Below are positions 55,192 to 64,000 of a DNA stretch of 64,000 bases, piece by piece. Below the pieces are notes generated by a model. It saw only the letters and a program-made list of their open reading frames with translations, ran no database searches and was not told the DNA's origin. This stretch comes from Pedobacter schmidteae (GTDB lineage: Bacteria; Bacteroidota; Bacteroidia; Sphingobacteriales; Sphingobacteriaceae): assembly GCF_900564155.1 (NCBI RefSeq), contig NZ_LS999839.1, positions 1,981,097 through 2,045,096 on the forward strand, in the 5' to 3' direction. Both the position numbers and the translations under genes were made by a program. Numbering within the stretch: position 1 is the first letter of the stretch; each line of letters begins with the position of its first letter.

Positions 55192-56146
55192 GTTTGTTTA
55201 CGCTGTACTGGTATTTCTTGTTTTGCGCTTTTGCGTTACGTTATTTAATTTTTTATCTAACCCAAAGTTGGGCTATTACGGTAAACATTTTGCTGCGAAA
55301 GTATCGGTTATAATAATGGCACCCAATACGCCTGCCGATCTTAAAAAGCTGCTTGCCTCTATCGATACACAAGAATATAGCCATCTTGAAATTATTGTTC
55401 AGCGACATGAAAGTGTTACCGAACTAATGAAAAAAGCCACAGGGGAGTACTTTTTATTCCTTTCATCTGCAACTACTTTACATCATGGCTTAATCAATAA
55501 TCTGATATACCGGACTAAAGTTTTTAATCTGGCTGTTTTAAGTTTAGTACCCACCTATAGGCTAACGGGCTTTTTGAGCAAATGTGTTTACCCCCTGAGT
55601 GATTTCTTGCTGCTCAATCTCCTTCCCTTAAGACTGATCAGGTTAAGTTCGCTGCCTGCCTTTGCTGCGGGGAGTAACGATTGTCTTTTTTTTGACGCTG
55701 CTATGGCCAGACAATTTAATTGGCTTAAAAATATCGGGACTAAACTGCCGGCTGCAACCGAAGTTGTAAAAATGGTTAAACAACAGCAGTCAAATGCCGA
55801 GGTTCTCATCGGAAATAAAATGATATGCATTGATGTAGAGCTGAAAAACCTGGACAGTTTTTCGGAACGCCTGATGATGAATTTTTCAAATAGTGGTCTG
55901 GTAGCCCTGATTTATCTGGTGCTGGTCCTGATAGGGCCTGTAGTGGTATTATTTAGCTTTAATCCTGCGCTTTTAATTCTTCCAGTAGGATTGATCTTCC
56001 TATCGAGGATGATGATAGCATTTCTGACGGCTCAAAATCCAATCATGAGTGCATTACTACATCCATTGCAGATGTTATGTATGTTCGTTTTGCTGCTTCG
56101 CACAGTTGGCCGCCGCATACTAAGGTCATTTAAACTTAAGAAATAG
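55184..56146 (+). CDS. GT2-like membrane protein without clear catalytic motifs
   Basis: The 320-residue protein has an N-terminal membrane helix (about 3-25), a GT-A-like region beginning KVSVIIMAPNTPADLKKLLASIDTQEY, and two or more C-terminal helices (about 240-310). The usual DxD motif and the later acidic base of family 2 glycosyltransferases are not evident (the DxD region reads LFLSSATTLHHG). It may be a degenerate glycosyltransferase or accessory subunit. It overlaps the acyltransferase gene by 8 nt; the pair may make or modify a glycolipid or pigment. Confidence 0.65.
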   Translation: MIEFVYAVLVFLVLRFCVTLFNFLSNPKLGYYGKHFAAKVSVIIMAPNTPADLKKLLASIDTQEYSHLEIIVQRHESVTELMKKATGEYFLFLSSATTLHHGLINNLIYRTKVFNLAVLSLVPTYRLTGFLSKCVYPLSDFLLLNLLPLRLIRLSSLPAFAAGSNDCLFFDAAMARQFNWLKNIGTKLPAATEVVKMVKQQQSNAEVLIGNKMICIDVELKNLDSFSERLMMNFSNSGLVALIYLVLVLIGPVVVLFSFNPALLILPVGLIFLSRMMIAFLTAQNPIMSALLHPLQMLCMFVLLLRTVGRRILRSFKLKK

Positions 56147-56167
56147 AAATATCAAGCAGATTTTCTG

Positions 56168-56175
56168 TAATTTTG
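56168..56175 (+). promoter_or_regulatory. Candidate -7 element for ispH
   Basis: TAATTTTG matches TAnnTTTG, 21 nt before the chosen ATG at 56197. No convincing -33 box is seen at the expected distance. Confidence 0.35.
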
Positions 56176-56196
56176 CAATTGTTCAATACCATAACT

Positions 56197-57051
56197 ATGC
56201 CTGTAAAATACAATTTAGCTGTAACAATAGATAAAGCCTCGGGTTTTTGCTTTGGTGTGGTTTATGCTATTGATATGGCAGAAGATATATTGGATCATGA
56301 GCCCTATTTATACTGCCTTGGCGATATTGTACACAATGACGAAGAAGTGAAAAGGCTGAAGGACAAAGGGCTTCGGATCATTGATCATGAACAATTACAA
56401 CATTTGCGAAAAGAAAAGGTGCTGATCAGGGCACATGGAGAAGCTCCTTCTACTTATCAACTGGCACTTGAAAATGAGCTAACATTAATTGACGCCTCAT
56501 GCCCGGTTGTATTAAAACTTCAAAACAGGATTAAGAATTCGCATGATGATGAGGAACAGATTCTGATATTTGGTAAGCATGGTCACGCGGAGGTAATAGG
56601 ACTACAGGGGCAGACAGATGGTAAGGCCATCGTCTTTCAGGATATAGCAGAATTGTATAAAGTAGATTTGCCTGCCAAATTTACTTTATACAGTCAGACC
56701 ACTAAAAGCACAGATAAATTTTACGGAATTAAAGATGAGCTGATTGCAAGAGGATACGATGTTAAAGCAAATGATACCATTTGCCGGCAGGTATCTAATC
56801 GCTATGGGGATCTGGAGAAGTTTGTGGCCAACTTTGATAAAATTTTGTTTGTTTCAGGAAAGAAATCTTCCAATGGAAAGGTGTTGTACGACGTATGCAA
56901 AAAGTACAATGAGCATTCCTACTTCATCTCCAATATTGAGGAAATTGATGTCAGTTGGTTTGCTCCAAACGATAAAGTAGGTATTTGTGGTGCTACATCA
57001 ACCCCGATGTGGTTAATGGAGCAGGTGAAAGCTGAATTGTTATCGTATTAA
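56197..57051 (+). CDS. ispH: 4-Hydroxy-3-methylbut-2-enyl diphosphate reductase
   Basis: From ATG 56197 the enzyme has 284 residues. The three [4Fe-4S] cysteines are C18 (GFCFGV), C102 (ASCPVV) and C196 (TICRQVSNR), and the substrate-binding HGEAPST, HGHAEVIG (E132) and SSNGKVLYDVC are present. It catalyses the last step of the MEP isoprenoid pathway. The in-frame TTG at 56173 is rejected because it lies inside the promoter box. It precedes hemH, another iron-dependent function, but with its own 90-nt gap. Confidence 0.95.
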   Translation: MPVKYNLAVTIDKASGFCFGVVYAIDMAEDILDHEPYLYCLGDIVHNDEEVKRLKDKGLRIIDHEQLQHLRKEKVLIRAHGEAPSTYQLALENELTLIDASCPVVLKLQNRIKNSHDDEEQILIFGKHGHAEVIGLQGQTDGKAIVFQDIAELYKVDLPAKFTLYSQTTKSTDKFYGIKDELIARGYDVKANDTICRQVSNRYGDLEKFVANFDKILFVSGKKSSNGKVLYDVCKKYNEHSYFISNIEEIDVSWFAPNDKVGICGATSTPMWLMEQVKAELLSY

Positions 57052-57141
57052 AATTTAAATCATCATTAAAAAGTAATTATTCTTATTCCATTGGCTGATA
57101 AAACAGATTAATGGTTTGAATGGTTAATTTTGAAGCAAATT

Positions 57142-58158
57142 ATGGGAAAAAAGGGCGTATTGCTAGTGAATTTAGGAACTCCGGATAGTCCGGAAGTTGG
57201 TGATGTACGTAAATATCTGGATCAGTTTCTGATGGATGAGCGCGTGATAGATGTCAACGCATTTAACCGAACCTTATTAGTTAAAGGTATTATTGTTCCG
57301 TTTCGCAGTCCCAAAACTTCAAAACTGTATAAAGAAATCTGGGATGAGAATGGTTCGCCATTGTTGTATTTCAGTAAAATACAGGCTGCTTTAGTACAGG
57401 AAGAACTTGGAGAGGAATATCATGTTGAACTCGCCATGCGTTATCAAAACCCGTCAATCGCATCTGCGCTTGAAAAGATGAAGACAAACCTTGTTGAGAG
57501 TATTCGGGTAATTCCATTGTTCCCTCAATATGCATCGGCCAGTAGTGGCTCTGTTATTCAGCTGGTAATGGAATTGGTGAGCAAATGGGCAACCATACCA
57601 CCTGTGAGTTTTGTAAGCTCTTTTCATGATAATCCACTAATGATTGAAACTTTTGCAGAAAATGCAAAGAAATATCAGCCTGAAACTTTTGATCATGTGC
57701 TGTTTAGTTTTCATGGATTGCCGGAGCGTCAGTTATTAAAATGTGATCATACAGGGCAATACTGCTTAAAAAAGGAGAATTGCTGCGACCAGCTAAATGA
57801 TACCAACAAAATGTGCTACTCGGCACAGGGACATGATACTGCCAGACTGATAGCCGAAAAAATGAACATTTCAAGAGCCGATTATACGGTATGTTTCCAG
57901 TCGCGTTTAGGTAAAGAGCCTTGGGTGCAGCCTTACACCACCGATGTTTTGAAAAAACTGGCTGCAGAAGGTAAAAAAAGATTGTTGGTTTTTAGCCCAG
58001 CGTTTGTTGCCGACTGTTTGGAAACCCTTTATGAAATCACGGTGGAATACCATGAAGAATTTAAAGCACTTGGGGGAGAACACGTACAGTTGGTAGAGAG
58101 TTTAAATGACGACCCTAAGTTTATCAAAGCATTGGTTGAACTGGCTAAGTTCGCATAA
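57142..58158 (+). CDS. hemH: Ferrochelatase
   Basis: From ATG 57142 the protein has 338 residues: GVLLVNLGTPDSP at the N-terminus, FSFHGLPERQ with metal-binding H191, CFQSRLGKEPWVQPYT, and DCLETLYEI with E294. It inserts ferrous iron into protoporphyrin IX (or acts in the coproporphyrin route). An internal segment has four closely spaced cysteines (C201, C208, C214, C215), the type of cluster seen in bacterial ferrochelatases that carry a [2Fe-2S] centre. TAATTTTG at 57125-57132 is a possible -7 box. The 3' end overlaps waaA convergently by 14 nt. Confidence 0.95.
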   Translation: MGKKGVLLVNLGTPDSPEVGDVRKYLDQFLMDERVIDVNAFNRTLLVKGIIVPFRSPKTSKLYKEIWDENGSPLLYFSKIQAALVQEELGEEYHVELAMRYQNPSIASALEKMKTNLVESIRVIPLFPQYASASSGSVIQLVMELVSKWATIPPVSFVSSFHDNPLMIETFAENAKKYQPETFDHVLFSFHGLPERQLLKCDHTGQYCLKKENCCDQLNDTNKMCYSAQGHDTARLIAEKMNISRADYTVCFQSRLGKEPWVQPYTTDVLKKLAAEGKKRLLVFSPAFVADCLETLYEITVEYHEEFKALGGEHVQLVESLNDDPKFIKALVELAKFA

Positions 58159-59371
58159 ATTTAGCCAGATACTGAACAATCTGATCCGTTGATCCTGTCT
58201 TTGAGTTGACATAATCTTTAGCAATTTGTCCGCTGTCAACTGATGTGGTCAATGTGGAGAAAGCTACTTCCAATTCATTCAGGTTGTTTATGCTTTTTGC
58301 GGCTCCCAGCTGAATCAGATCTTTTGCCTCCTGAAATTTATCGTATTTTGGGCCGAAGATAACCGGTATACCAAACGCAGCAGCTTCCAACGTATTGTGT
58401 ATTCCAGCGCCAAAGCCCCCACCGATATAAGCGGCCTTACCATATGCATAAAGGGCTGATAACATGCCAATGTTATCAATAATCAGTACTTGTGGGTGAT
58501 GCTCGCTAATGTCGACTGCAAAGTCAGCGTATTTTATGGCCTCAGGAAACAGCTTTTCTATTTCCCGGATATGGTGAATGCCAATTTCATGCGGAGCAAT
58601 GATAAATTTCCAGTTGGGATGCATTTTACAGAGTTGGGCAATCAGTTGCTCATCTTCGGGCCAGGTACTTCCCGCAATCAACACGGGCATATCCCCGCAA
58701 AATTTCCCGATAACGTCCAACCGTTTTGATAATGCTGCATTTTCCGCAACACGGTCAAACCTTGTATCGCCACTTAATGTTGCATTTTGAATGTCTATCG
58801 TTTTTAAAAGTGCTATACTTTCGTTATTCTGCACAAAGAACCGGGTCACATAACCGAGCATTTTTCGATGAAAGGAACCATAGGATTTGAAGAAAATCTG
58901 ATTAGGCCTGAAGATCCCTGAAATGATTAACAATGGAATATTGTGCTGATGCAATGCTTTAAAATAATGATACCAATATTCGTACTTGGTAAAAATGGCC
59001 AGTTCGGGCTGAACAGTTTGGATAAAGCGTTGTGCATTGCCGGGTGTATCTAAAGGCAAATAGAATACACCGTCAGCCATCGTATAGTTCTTTCTGATTT
59101 CGTATCCTGAAGGAGAGAAGAAGGTAATGACTATTTTTTTTTCAGGATAGGCAGTTTTTAACTGCTCCAATACAGGACGACCCTGTTCAAATTCACCCAA
59201 AGAAGCAAAATGAAACCATATATGGGGCGTATTCGGGCGTACTTTCTTCGCAATTTTGTCAAAAATATGCTTTCTGCCATTTATAAAAAGAGAAGCTTTG
59301 GTATTAAACGGAGAAAGTATCCTGATTAGTAAGCTATAAAGTTGAATTGCAATGTTGTAAAGCCAAAGCAT
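58145..59371 (-). CDS. waaA: 3-Deoxy-D-manno-octulosonic acid transferase
   Basis: The 408-residue protein has an N-terminal membrane anchor (about 5-20), the catalytic glutamate E60 in HFASLGEFEQGRP, KYEYWYHYF, ISGIFRPNQIFFK and the C-terminal GGGFGAGIHNTLEAAAFGIPVIFGP. It transfers Kdo from CMP-Kdo to lipid A precursors at the cytoplasmic face of the inner membrane. Its last 14 nt overlap the end of hemH on the opposite strand. Confidence 0.95.
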   Translation of the reverse strand: MLWLYNIAIQLYSLLIRILSPFNTKASLFINGRKHIFDKIAKKVRPNTPHIWFHFASLGEFEQGRPVLEQLKTAYPEKKIVITFFSPSGYEIRKNYTMADGVFYLPLDTPGNAQRFIQTVQPELAIFTKYEYWYHYFKALHQHNIPLLIISGIFRPNQIFFKSYGSFHRKMLGYVTRFFVQNNESIALLKTIDIQNATLSGDTRFDRVAENAALSKRLDVIGKFCGDMPVLIAGSTWPEDEQLIAQLCKMHPNWKFIIAPHEIGIHHIREIEKLFPEAIKYADFAVDISEHHPQVLIIDNIGMLSALYAYGKAAYIGGGFGAGIHNTLEAAAFGIPVIFGPKYDKFQEAKDLIQLGAAKSINNLNELEVAFSTLTTSVDSGQIAKDYVNSKTGSTDQIVQYLAKFMRT

Positions 59372-59524
59372 TTTGTTTGTTTATTTATTATCTTAGCCGA
59401 AGATACTTTAATATAATTAAAACGGGATTAATAATATAAAAGCATCATGAGCCTTTTGGCGCAAAATTAGCATTTATTGGACATGATTGCTTCATTACCT
59501 TAAAAACAAAAACAATATAAAACG

Positions 59525-60835
59525 ATGAGAATAGCCGTTATCGGAACAGGGTACGTGGGTTTAGTTACAGGCACTTGCCTGTCTGAAACAGGAAACAATG
59601 TAATTTGTGTAGACATCAACGAAGCAAAAGTAAAACAAATGCAAGCCGGTGAAGTTCCTATTTACGAACCAGGACTGGATGTCTTGTTTCACCGTAACAT
59701 TGCACAAGGAAGATTAACTTTTACTACCGATCTGGCCCAGGCTGTTAAAGAGGCCCAGATTATATTTATGGCTTTGCCAACGCCTCCGGGTGGAGACGGC
59801 GCCGCGGATTTATCCTATATCCTGGGCGCAGCCAAAGACATTTCTAAGCTGGTAACCGAATACAAAGTTATTGTGAATAAGTCGACCGTTCCGGTTGGTA
59901 CAGCCGATAAAGTTCAGGCCGTTTTTACCGAAAATACCAATGTAGAGATTGATGTGGTTTCTAATCCTGAATTTTTACGTGAAGGAGTTGCGGTAGAAGA
60001 TTTTATGAAGCCTGACCGTGTAGTGATTGGCACCCGGAGCGATAAAGCACAAAAATTAATGATGGAGTTGTACGGGCCATATGTACGCCAGGGGAATCCG
60101 ATCCTTTTTATGGACGAGCGTTCATCAGAGTTGACAAAATATGCAGCTAATTCTTTCCTGGCTACCAAAATTACTTTTATGAACGAAGTAGCCAACCTTT
60201 GTGAAATAGTTGGAGCAGATGTAGATTCGGTACGTAAAGGAATTGGTTCCGATGCGCGGATTGGCAAACGCTTTTTGTTCCCTGGCATTGGCTATGGAGG
60301 CAGCTGCTTTCCAAAAGATGTACAGGCCCTGGCCAAATCTGCCGACGAGCATGCTTATGATTTCCAGATATTGAGATCAGTAATGCAGGTAAATGAAAAG
60401 CAAAAAACCATTTTGGTAGATAAATTGCTGAAATATTATAAAGGCGACCTGAAAGGGAAACATTTTGCTTTGTGGGGATTGGCTTTTAAACCTGAAACCG
60501 ATGATATCCGTGAGGCGCCTGCTTTGTACATCATTGATGAACTGATTAAACATGGTGCTACCGTTACGGCATTTGATCCGGAAGGAATGAATAATGTAAA
60601 GGCGATTATAGGTGATAAAATTACCTATGCTGAAAACCAGTACGATGCTTTGTCGGGTGCAGATGCTTTGTTAATTGCAACAGAATGGTCGGTATTTAGA
60701 AATCCTGATTTTGAAAGAATGGAAGCAAGCCTGAGCAATAAAGTGATTTTTGACGGGCGTAACTTATACGACTTGCAAAAAATGATTGATTTGGGATATT
60801 ATTATAACAGTGTTGGCCGTAAGCTTATAAATTAA
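59525..60835 (+). CDS. ugd: UDP-glucose 6-dehydrogenase
   Basis: The 436-residue enzyme starts [21 protein letters not shown] (NAD loop), and has [35 protein letters not shown] and the catalytic C261 in GGSCFPKD. It oxidises UDP-glucose to UDP-glucuronate. It is the first gene of a plus-strand sugar-nucleotide operon; its stop overlaps the uxs ATG by one base. The 150-nt upstream region has no exact -7 box that I can see. Confidence 0.96.
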   Translation: MRIAVIGTGYVGLVTGTCLSETGNNVICVDINEAKVKQMQAGEVPIYEPGLDVLFHRNIAQGRLTFTTDLAQAVKEAQIIFMALPTPPGGDGAADLSYILGAAKDISKLVTEYKVIVNKSTVPVGTADKVQAVFTENTNVEIDVVSNPEFLREGVAVEDFMKPDRVVIGTRSDKAQKLMMELYGPYVRQGNPILFMDERSSELTKYAANSFLATKITFMNEVANLCEIVGADVDSVRKGIGSDARIGKRFLFPGIGYGGSCFPKDVQALAKSADEHAYDFQILRSVMQVNEKQKTILVDKLLKYYKGDLKGKHFALWGLAFKPETDDIREAPALYIIDELIKHGATVTAFDPEGMNNVKAIIGDKITYAENQYDALSGADALLIATEWSVFRNPDFERMEASLSNKVIFDGRNLYDLQKMIDLGYYYNSVGRKLIN

Positions 60836-61824
60836 TGAAACGTAAAAGAGTTTTAATTACAGGAGCCGCGGGCTTTTTGGGATCACATTTATGTGATAGA
60901 TTTATCAAAGAAGATTATCATGTAATAGGAATGGATAACCTGATTACAGGCGATCTGCAAAATATTGAACATTTATTTGGATTGGAGAATTTTGAGTTTT
61001 CTCATCATGATGTATCAAAGTTTGTGCATGTATCGGGTGATCTGGATTATATTCTTCATTTTGCTTCTCCCGCAAGTCCAATAGATTATCTGAAAATTCC
61101 AATTCAAACCTTAAAAGTTGGTTCGCTGGGCACCCATAACCTGTTGGGATTGGCAAGAAGTAAAAATGCCAGAATGCTGATTGCTTCAACATCTGAAATT
61201 TATGGCGATCCTAATGTAAACCCTCAACCGGAAGAATATTGGGGAAATGTAAACCCGGTGGGCCCAAGGGGTGTTTATGACGAAGCGAAACGCTTTCAAG
61301 AGGCCATGACCATGGCCTATCATACCTTCCATGGTGTGGAGACCCGGATTGTAAGGATCTTTAATACTTACGGACCAAGGATGCGACTGAATGATGGTAG
61401 GGTATTGCCAGCATTTATTGGCCAGGCTTTACGCGGCGAAGATTTAACCGTATTCGGTGATGGATCTCAAACCCGTTCGTTTTGTTATGTAGATGATTTG
61501 ATTGAAGGTATTTACAGGCTGTTGCTGAGTGATTATGCCTTGCCGGTAAATATTGGAAATCCGGATGAAATCACGATTAAACAGTTTGGTGAGGAGATTA
61601 TCAAACTTACAGGTACCAATCAAAAGTTGGTATTAAGGGATTTACCCGTTGATGATCCTAAACAAAGACGTCCGGATATTACCAAAGCTCGGGCTATACT
61701 GGGCTGGGAGCCAAAAGTAAGTAGAGCAGAAGGCTTGAAAATTACTTACGAGTACTTCAAATCATTACCACAAGAAGCTTTATTTAATAAAGATCATAAA
61801 GATTTTACAGGATATAACCGTTAA
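60835..61824 (+). CDS. uxs: UDP-glucuronate decarboxylase (UDP-xylose synthase)
   Basis: A 329-residue SDR with the NAD loop GAAGFLG (10-16), [20 protein letters not shown] and the catalytic Y148/K152 (VYDEAK). The segment [22 protein letters not shown] and the overall sequence are typical of UDP-xylose synthases rather than 4-epimerases. It converts UDP-glucuronate, the product of the coupled upstream enzyme, to UDP-xylose. Confidence 0.93.
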   Translation: MKRKRVLITGAAGFLGSHLCDRFIKEDYHVIGMDNLITGDLQNIEHLFGLENFEFSHHDVSKFVHVSGDLDYILHFASPASPIDYLKIPIQTLKVGSLGTHNLLGLARSKNARMLIASTSEIYGDPNVNPQPEEYWGNVNPVGPRGVYDEAKRFQEAMTMAYHTFHGVETRIVRIFNTYGPRMRLNDGRVLPAFIGQALRGEDLTVFGDGSQTRSFCYVDDLIEGIYRLLLSDYALPVNIGNPDEITIKQFGEEIIKLTGTNQKLVLRDLPVDDPKQRRPDITKARAILGWEPKVSRAEGLKITYEYFKSLPQEALFNKDHKDFTGYNR

Positions 61825-61832
61825 AAGAAAAG

Positions 61833-62855
61833 ATGGCAAAAATATTAGTAACCGGTGGTACCGGTTTTATTGGTTCGCATACCGTTGTTGAATTGTATAA
61901 TGCAGGTTATGAAGTGATCATTGTTGATGATTTTTCTAACTCTAATCCTAAAATATTACAGCAGATAGAGACCATAACGGGAAATAAGCCTGCTTTTGTA
62001 GAACTTGATTTATGTGATGAAGCCAAAGTAAAGGATTTTGTTTTGCAGCATGCCGATATCACAGGAGTAATTCACTTTGCAGCCTTTAAAGCGGTTGGTG
62101 AATCTGTGCAACAGCCACTGAAATACTACAGGAATAATTTTTACTCATTGATCAACCTGATCAATGCATTTAACAGCAATGTGAATCTGGTATTCTCTTC
62201 ATCTTGTACCGTGTATGGACAGCCCGACATTTTGCCGGTAACAGAAAGTGCACCAACAAAAAAAGCAGAATCTCCTTATGGGAACACCAAACAAATTGCA
62301 GAAGAAATTTTACAGGAAACTTGTGCAGTAACGCCAACACTTAAAGTAACTTCTTTGCGTTATTTTAATCCGGTAGGTGCCCATCATAGTGCTTTAATTG
62401 GAGAATTGCCAATTGGTGTTCCTCAAAACCTGGTTCCCTTTATCACGCAGTCGGCCATTGGCAAACGAGGAGCCATTACTGTTTATGGTAATGATTACAA
62501 CACCCCGGATGGCAGCGCCATCAGAGACTACATTCATGTTGTGGACCTGGCAAAAGCGCATGTGGCGGCAATTAAACGTCTGGAAAGTAATAAAGCTGGT
62601 GCTAACTATGAAGTGTTTAATCTTGGAACGGGCACAGGATCATCCGTATTGCAAATTATTGATGCCTTTGAGCAGTCGACAGGTGTAAAATTAAACTATA
62701 CCATTGGCGCCAGAAGAGAAGGTGATATCGAAAAAGTATGGGGTGATGTAACCAAATCTACCAGAGATCTGGAATGGAAAGCAGAGCTCGACCTGAACGA
62801 AATGATGTCGTCGGCCTGGAAATGGGAACTATATTTGAAGGACAATCCTTTTTAG
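61833..62855 (+). CDS. galE: UDP-glucose 4-epimerase
   Basis: The 340-residue SDR has GGTGFIG (8-14), HFAAFKAVGES, SSSCTVYG, catalytic Y149/K153 (SPYGNTK) and RYFNPVGAH, all hallmarks of GalE. It interconverts UDP-glucose and UDP-galactose. It begins 8 nt after uxs and ends directly before the next ATG, so it is part of the operon. Confidence 0.95.
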   Translation: MAKILVTGGTGFIGSHTVVELYNAGYEVIIVDDFSNSNPKILQQIETITGNKPAFVELDLCDEAKVKDFVLQHADITGVIHFAAFKAVGESVQQPLKYYRNNFYSLINLINAFNSNVNLVFSSSCTVYGQPDILPVTESAPTKKAESPYGNTKQIAEEILQETCAVTPTLKVTSLRYFNPVGAHHSALIGELPIGVPQNLVPFITQSAIGKRGAITVYGNDYNTPDGSAIRDYIHVVDLAKAHVAAIKRLESNKAGANYEVFNLGTGTGSSVLQIIDAFEQSTGVKLNYTIGARREGDIEKVWGDVTKSTRDLEWKAELDLNEMMSSAWKWELYLKDNPF

Positions 62856-63422
62856 ATGTTATTAAGTGAGCATAAAGCACTGAAACTGGAGATCAAGTCG
62901 CTTCCTGAAAAGGAGAAGGATAAGCTATTGCTCAGATTAATTGCCAAGGATAAAGTCTTAACCGAACATCTTCATTTTAAATTACTGGAAGATGAGCAGG
63001 ATATGGCTATCCGGCATGAACAATTATTAAAAGGTATTGATCAGGGAATTGCCGAATTGAATGTTGCTAAACGACCAAATTCGAAAGAGGCTTTGCTTAA
63101 AATGAGGAAATTAAATGGCAATATTAATCACCATTTTAAAGTTACAAAAGACCTGAATTCTGAAATAGAACTCAGAATTCATTTGCTGATTAATATTCCG
63201 GTTGATTTTGATGAAAGTATTTATTCGTCACTATATAAGTTTAATGAAAAATTGCTGGTATATTTTGTGAAAACAACAAGTGCGGTTTTAAACAAATACT
63301 ATAAAATGCATGATGACCTTCAATTTGACCTTAAAAGTTCCCTCAATATTTTATTGACCAAAATTTATCATCATAAAACAGCTGCGATAGCAAAAACACT
63401 CGGATTGCCCGAACAGTTGTAA
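62856..63422 (+). CDS. Unknown protein inside the sugar-nucleotide operon
   Basis: A 188-residue, mostly helical, Lys/Leu/Glu-rich soluble protein with no signal peptide or membrane helix. It begins KALKLEIKSLPEKEKDKLLLRLIAKD. No family is recognised. The ATG follows the galE stop directly with no gap and rfbB starts 33 nt after its stop, so it is transcribed with sugar-nucleotide genes. Confidence 0.7.
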   Translation: MLLSEHKALKLEIKSLPEKEKDKLLLRLIAKDKVLTEHLHFKLLEDEQDMAIRHEQLLKGIDQGIAELNVAKRPNSKEALLKMRKLNGNINHHFKVTKDLNSEIELRIHLLINIPVDFDESIYSSLYKFNEKLLVYFVKTTSAVLNKYYKMHDDLQFDLKSSLNILLTKIYHHKTAAIAKTLGLPEQL

Positions 63423-63455
63423 TACAACTACTAACAGAAAAAGAGTATTAAATCA

Positions 63456-64000
63456 ATGAAGAAAATATTAATAACAGGTGGTGCCGGCTTTATCGGATCT
63501 CATGTGGTTCGAAGATTTGTAAACAATTACCCTCAATATGAAATCCTGAACCTGGATAAGTTAACCTATGCCGGTAACCTGGCTAATTTGACTGATATTG
63601 AAGATAAACCAAATTACAGGTTTATTAAGGCAGATATCACTGATGCTGTAGAGATTAACGAACTGTTTCAAAGGGAGAAAATAGATGCAGTTATACACCT
63701 GGCTGCCGAATCTCATGTAGACAGGTCTATTACCGACCCAACGGCTTTTGTAATGACAAATGTGATTGGTACAGTAAACTTGCTAAATGCAGCAAGAGAA
63801 TTCTGGAAAGGTGATTATGCAGACAAACGTTTTTATCATGTGTCAACAGATGAAGTGTATGGTGCTTTGGGCGAGACGGGAATGTTTACGGAAACTACAG
63901 CTTACGATCCGCATAGCCCATATTCGGCCTCAAAGGCTTCTTCTGATCACTTTGTAAGAGCGTACCATGATACTTACGGCCTTAATGTCGTAATATCTAA
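63456..64000 (+). CDS. rfbB: dTDP-glucose 4,6-dehydratase, N-terminal part (runs off the window)
   Basis: An open frame from ATG 63456 to the window end encodes 181 residues: MKKILITGGAGFIGSH, LDKLTYAGNLANL, HLAAESHVDRSI, STDEVYG and SPYSASKASSDHF, which contains the catalytic Tyr/Lys. This is RfbB, which converts dTDP-glucose to the 4-keto-6-deoxy sugar on the way to dTDP-rhamnose and related sugars. The frame is intact; the truncation is the window edge. Confidence 0.93.
   Translation, partial: MKKILITGGAGFIGSHVVRRFVNNYPQYEILNLDKLTYAGNLANLTDIEDKPNYRFIKADITDAVEINELFQREKIDAVIHLAAESHVDRSITDPTAFVMTNVIGTVNLLNAAREFWKGDYADKRFYHVSTDEVYGALGETGMFTETTAYDPHSPYSASKASSDHFVRAYHDTYGLNVVIS

Noticed and set aside
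63456..64000. Apparently truncated rfbB
   Set aside because: The frame is open to the last base; it is cut by the window, not by a mutation.

Overview
The window looks like chromosomal DNA from a Bacteroidota species of the family Sphingobacteriaceae, most like Pedobacter. The evidence is a SusC/SusD pair, a transmembrane 'propeller plus LuxR' regulator, two CarboxypepD_reg/DUF5686 proteins, many Bacteroidota-type promoters (-7 box TAnnTTTG, little Shine-Dalgarno), a folP-cdaA operon, SDR-type threonine dehydrogenase, and many lipoprotein and Tat signals. I see no rRNA, tRNA, CRISPR array, transposase or prophage gene.

Layout. 1-13.3 kb is mostly housekeeping: the 5' end of ahcY, a bacilliredoxin, a hybrid histidine kinase, folP-cdaA, a DUF1599 protein, a DoxX/thioredoxin-like membrane protein, a lone ABC permease, aroK, then a minus-strand run of PBP4, GH20 hexosaminidase, truA and a DoxX protein. 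Asd (13.35-14.34 kb) is flanked by two hairpin terminators.

14.5-24.9 kb is a ten-gene minus-strand accessory cluster: gluconate-dehydrogenase subunit-3-like protein, GMC flavoprotein, two Gfo/Idh/MocA oxidoreductases, three TIM-barrel sugar isomerase/epimerases, cytochrome c lipoprotein, DUF1080 (3-keto-disaccharide hydrolase family) and an MFS permease. Together they fit oxidation of a glycoside at C3, cleavage of the 3-keto product and its reduction or isomerisation, with part of the pathway exported by Tat.

25.2-28 kb carries tdh, a YebC-family gene and an esterase-like hydrolase, followed by an unusual palindrome built from 11-bp units. 28.4-40 kb is a polysaccharide utilisation locus: transmembrane regulator, SusC, SusD, a GH144-like glycoamylase-family lipoprotein and a GH3 beta-glucosidase. 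The two hydrolase families suggest beta-1,2-glucan as substrate.

40-64 kb is again mixed core: trhO, a small lipoprotein, a C1 peptidase, two divergent DUF5686 paralogues, kbl (which completes threonine to glycine with tdh), pheS overlapping a degenerate Rieske-like lipoprotein and a TetR regulator, rlmD, a phosphoribosyltransferase, an acyltransferase/GT2-like pair, ispH, hemH and waaA. It ends in a sugar-nucleotide operon (ugd, uxs, galE, an unknown gene, rfbB) that probably opens an exopolysaccharide or LPS locus and runs off the window.

A family of dispersed palindromes with the core GTCATCCTGAA...TTCAGGATGAC occurs at four intergenic sites, with a remnant at a fifth. Functions are assigned from sequence motifs and family knowledge only; no database search was run.
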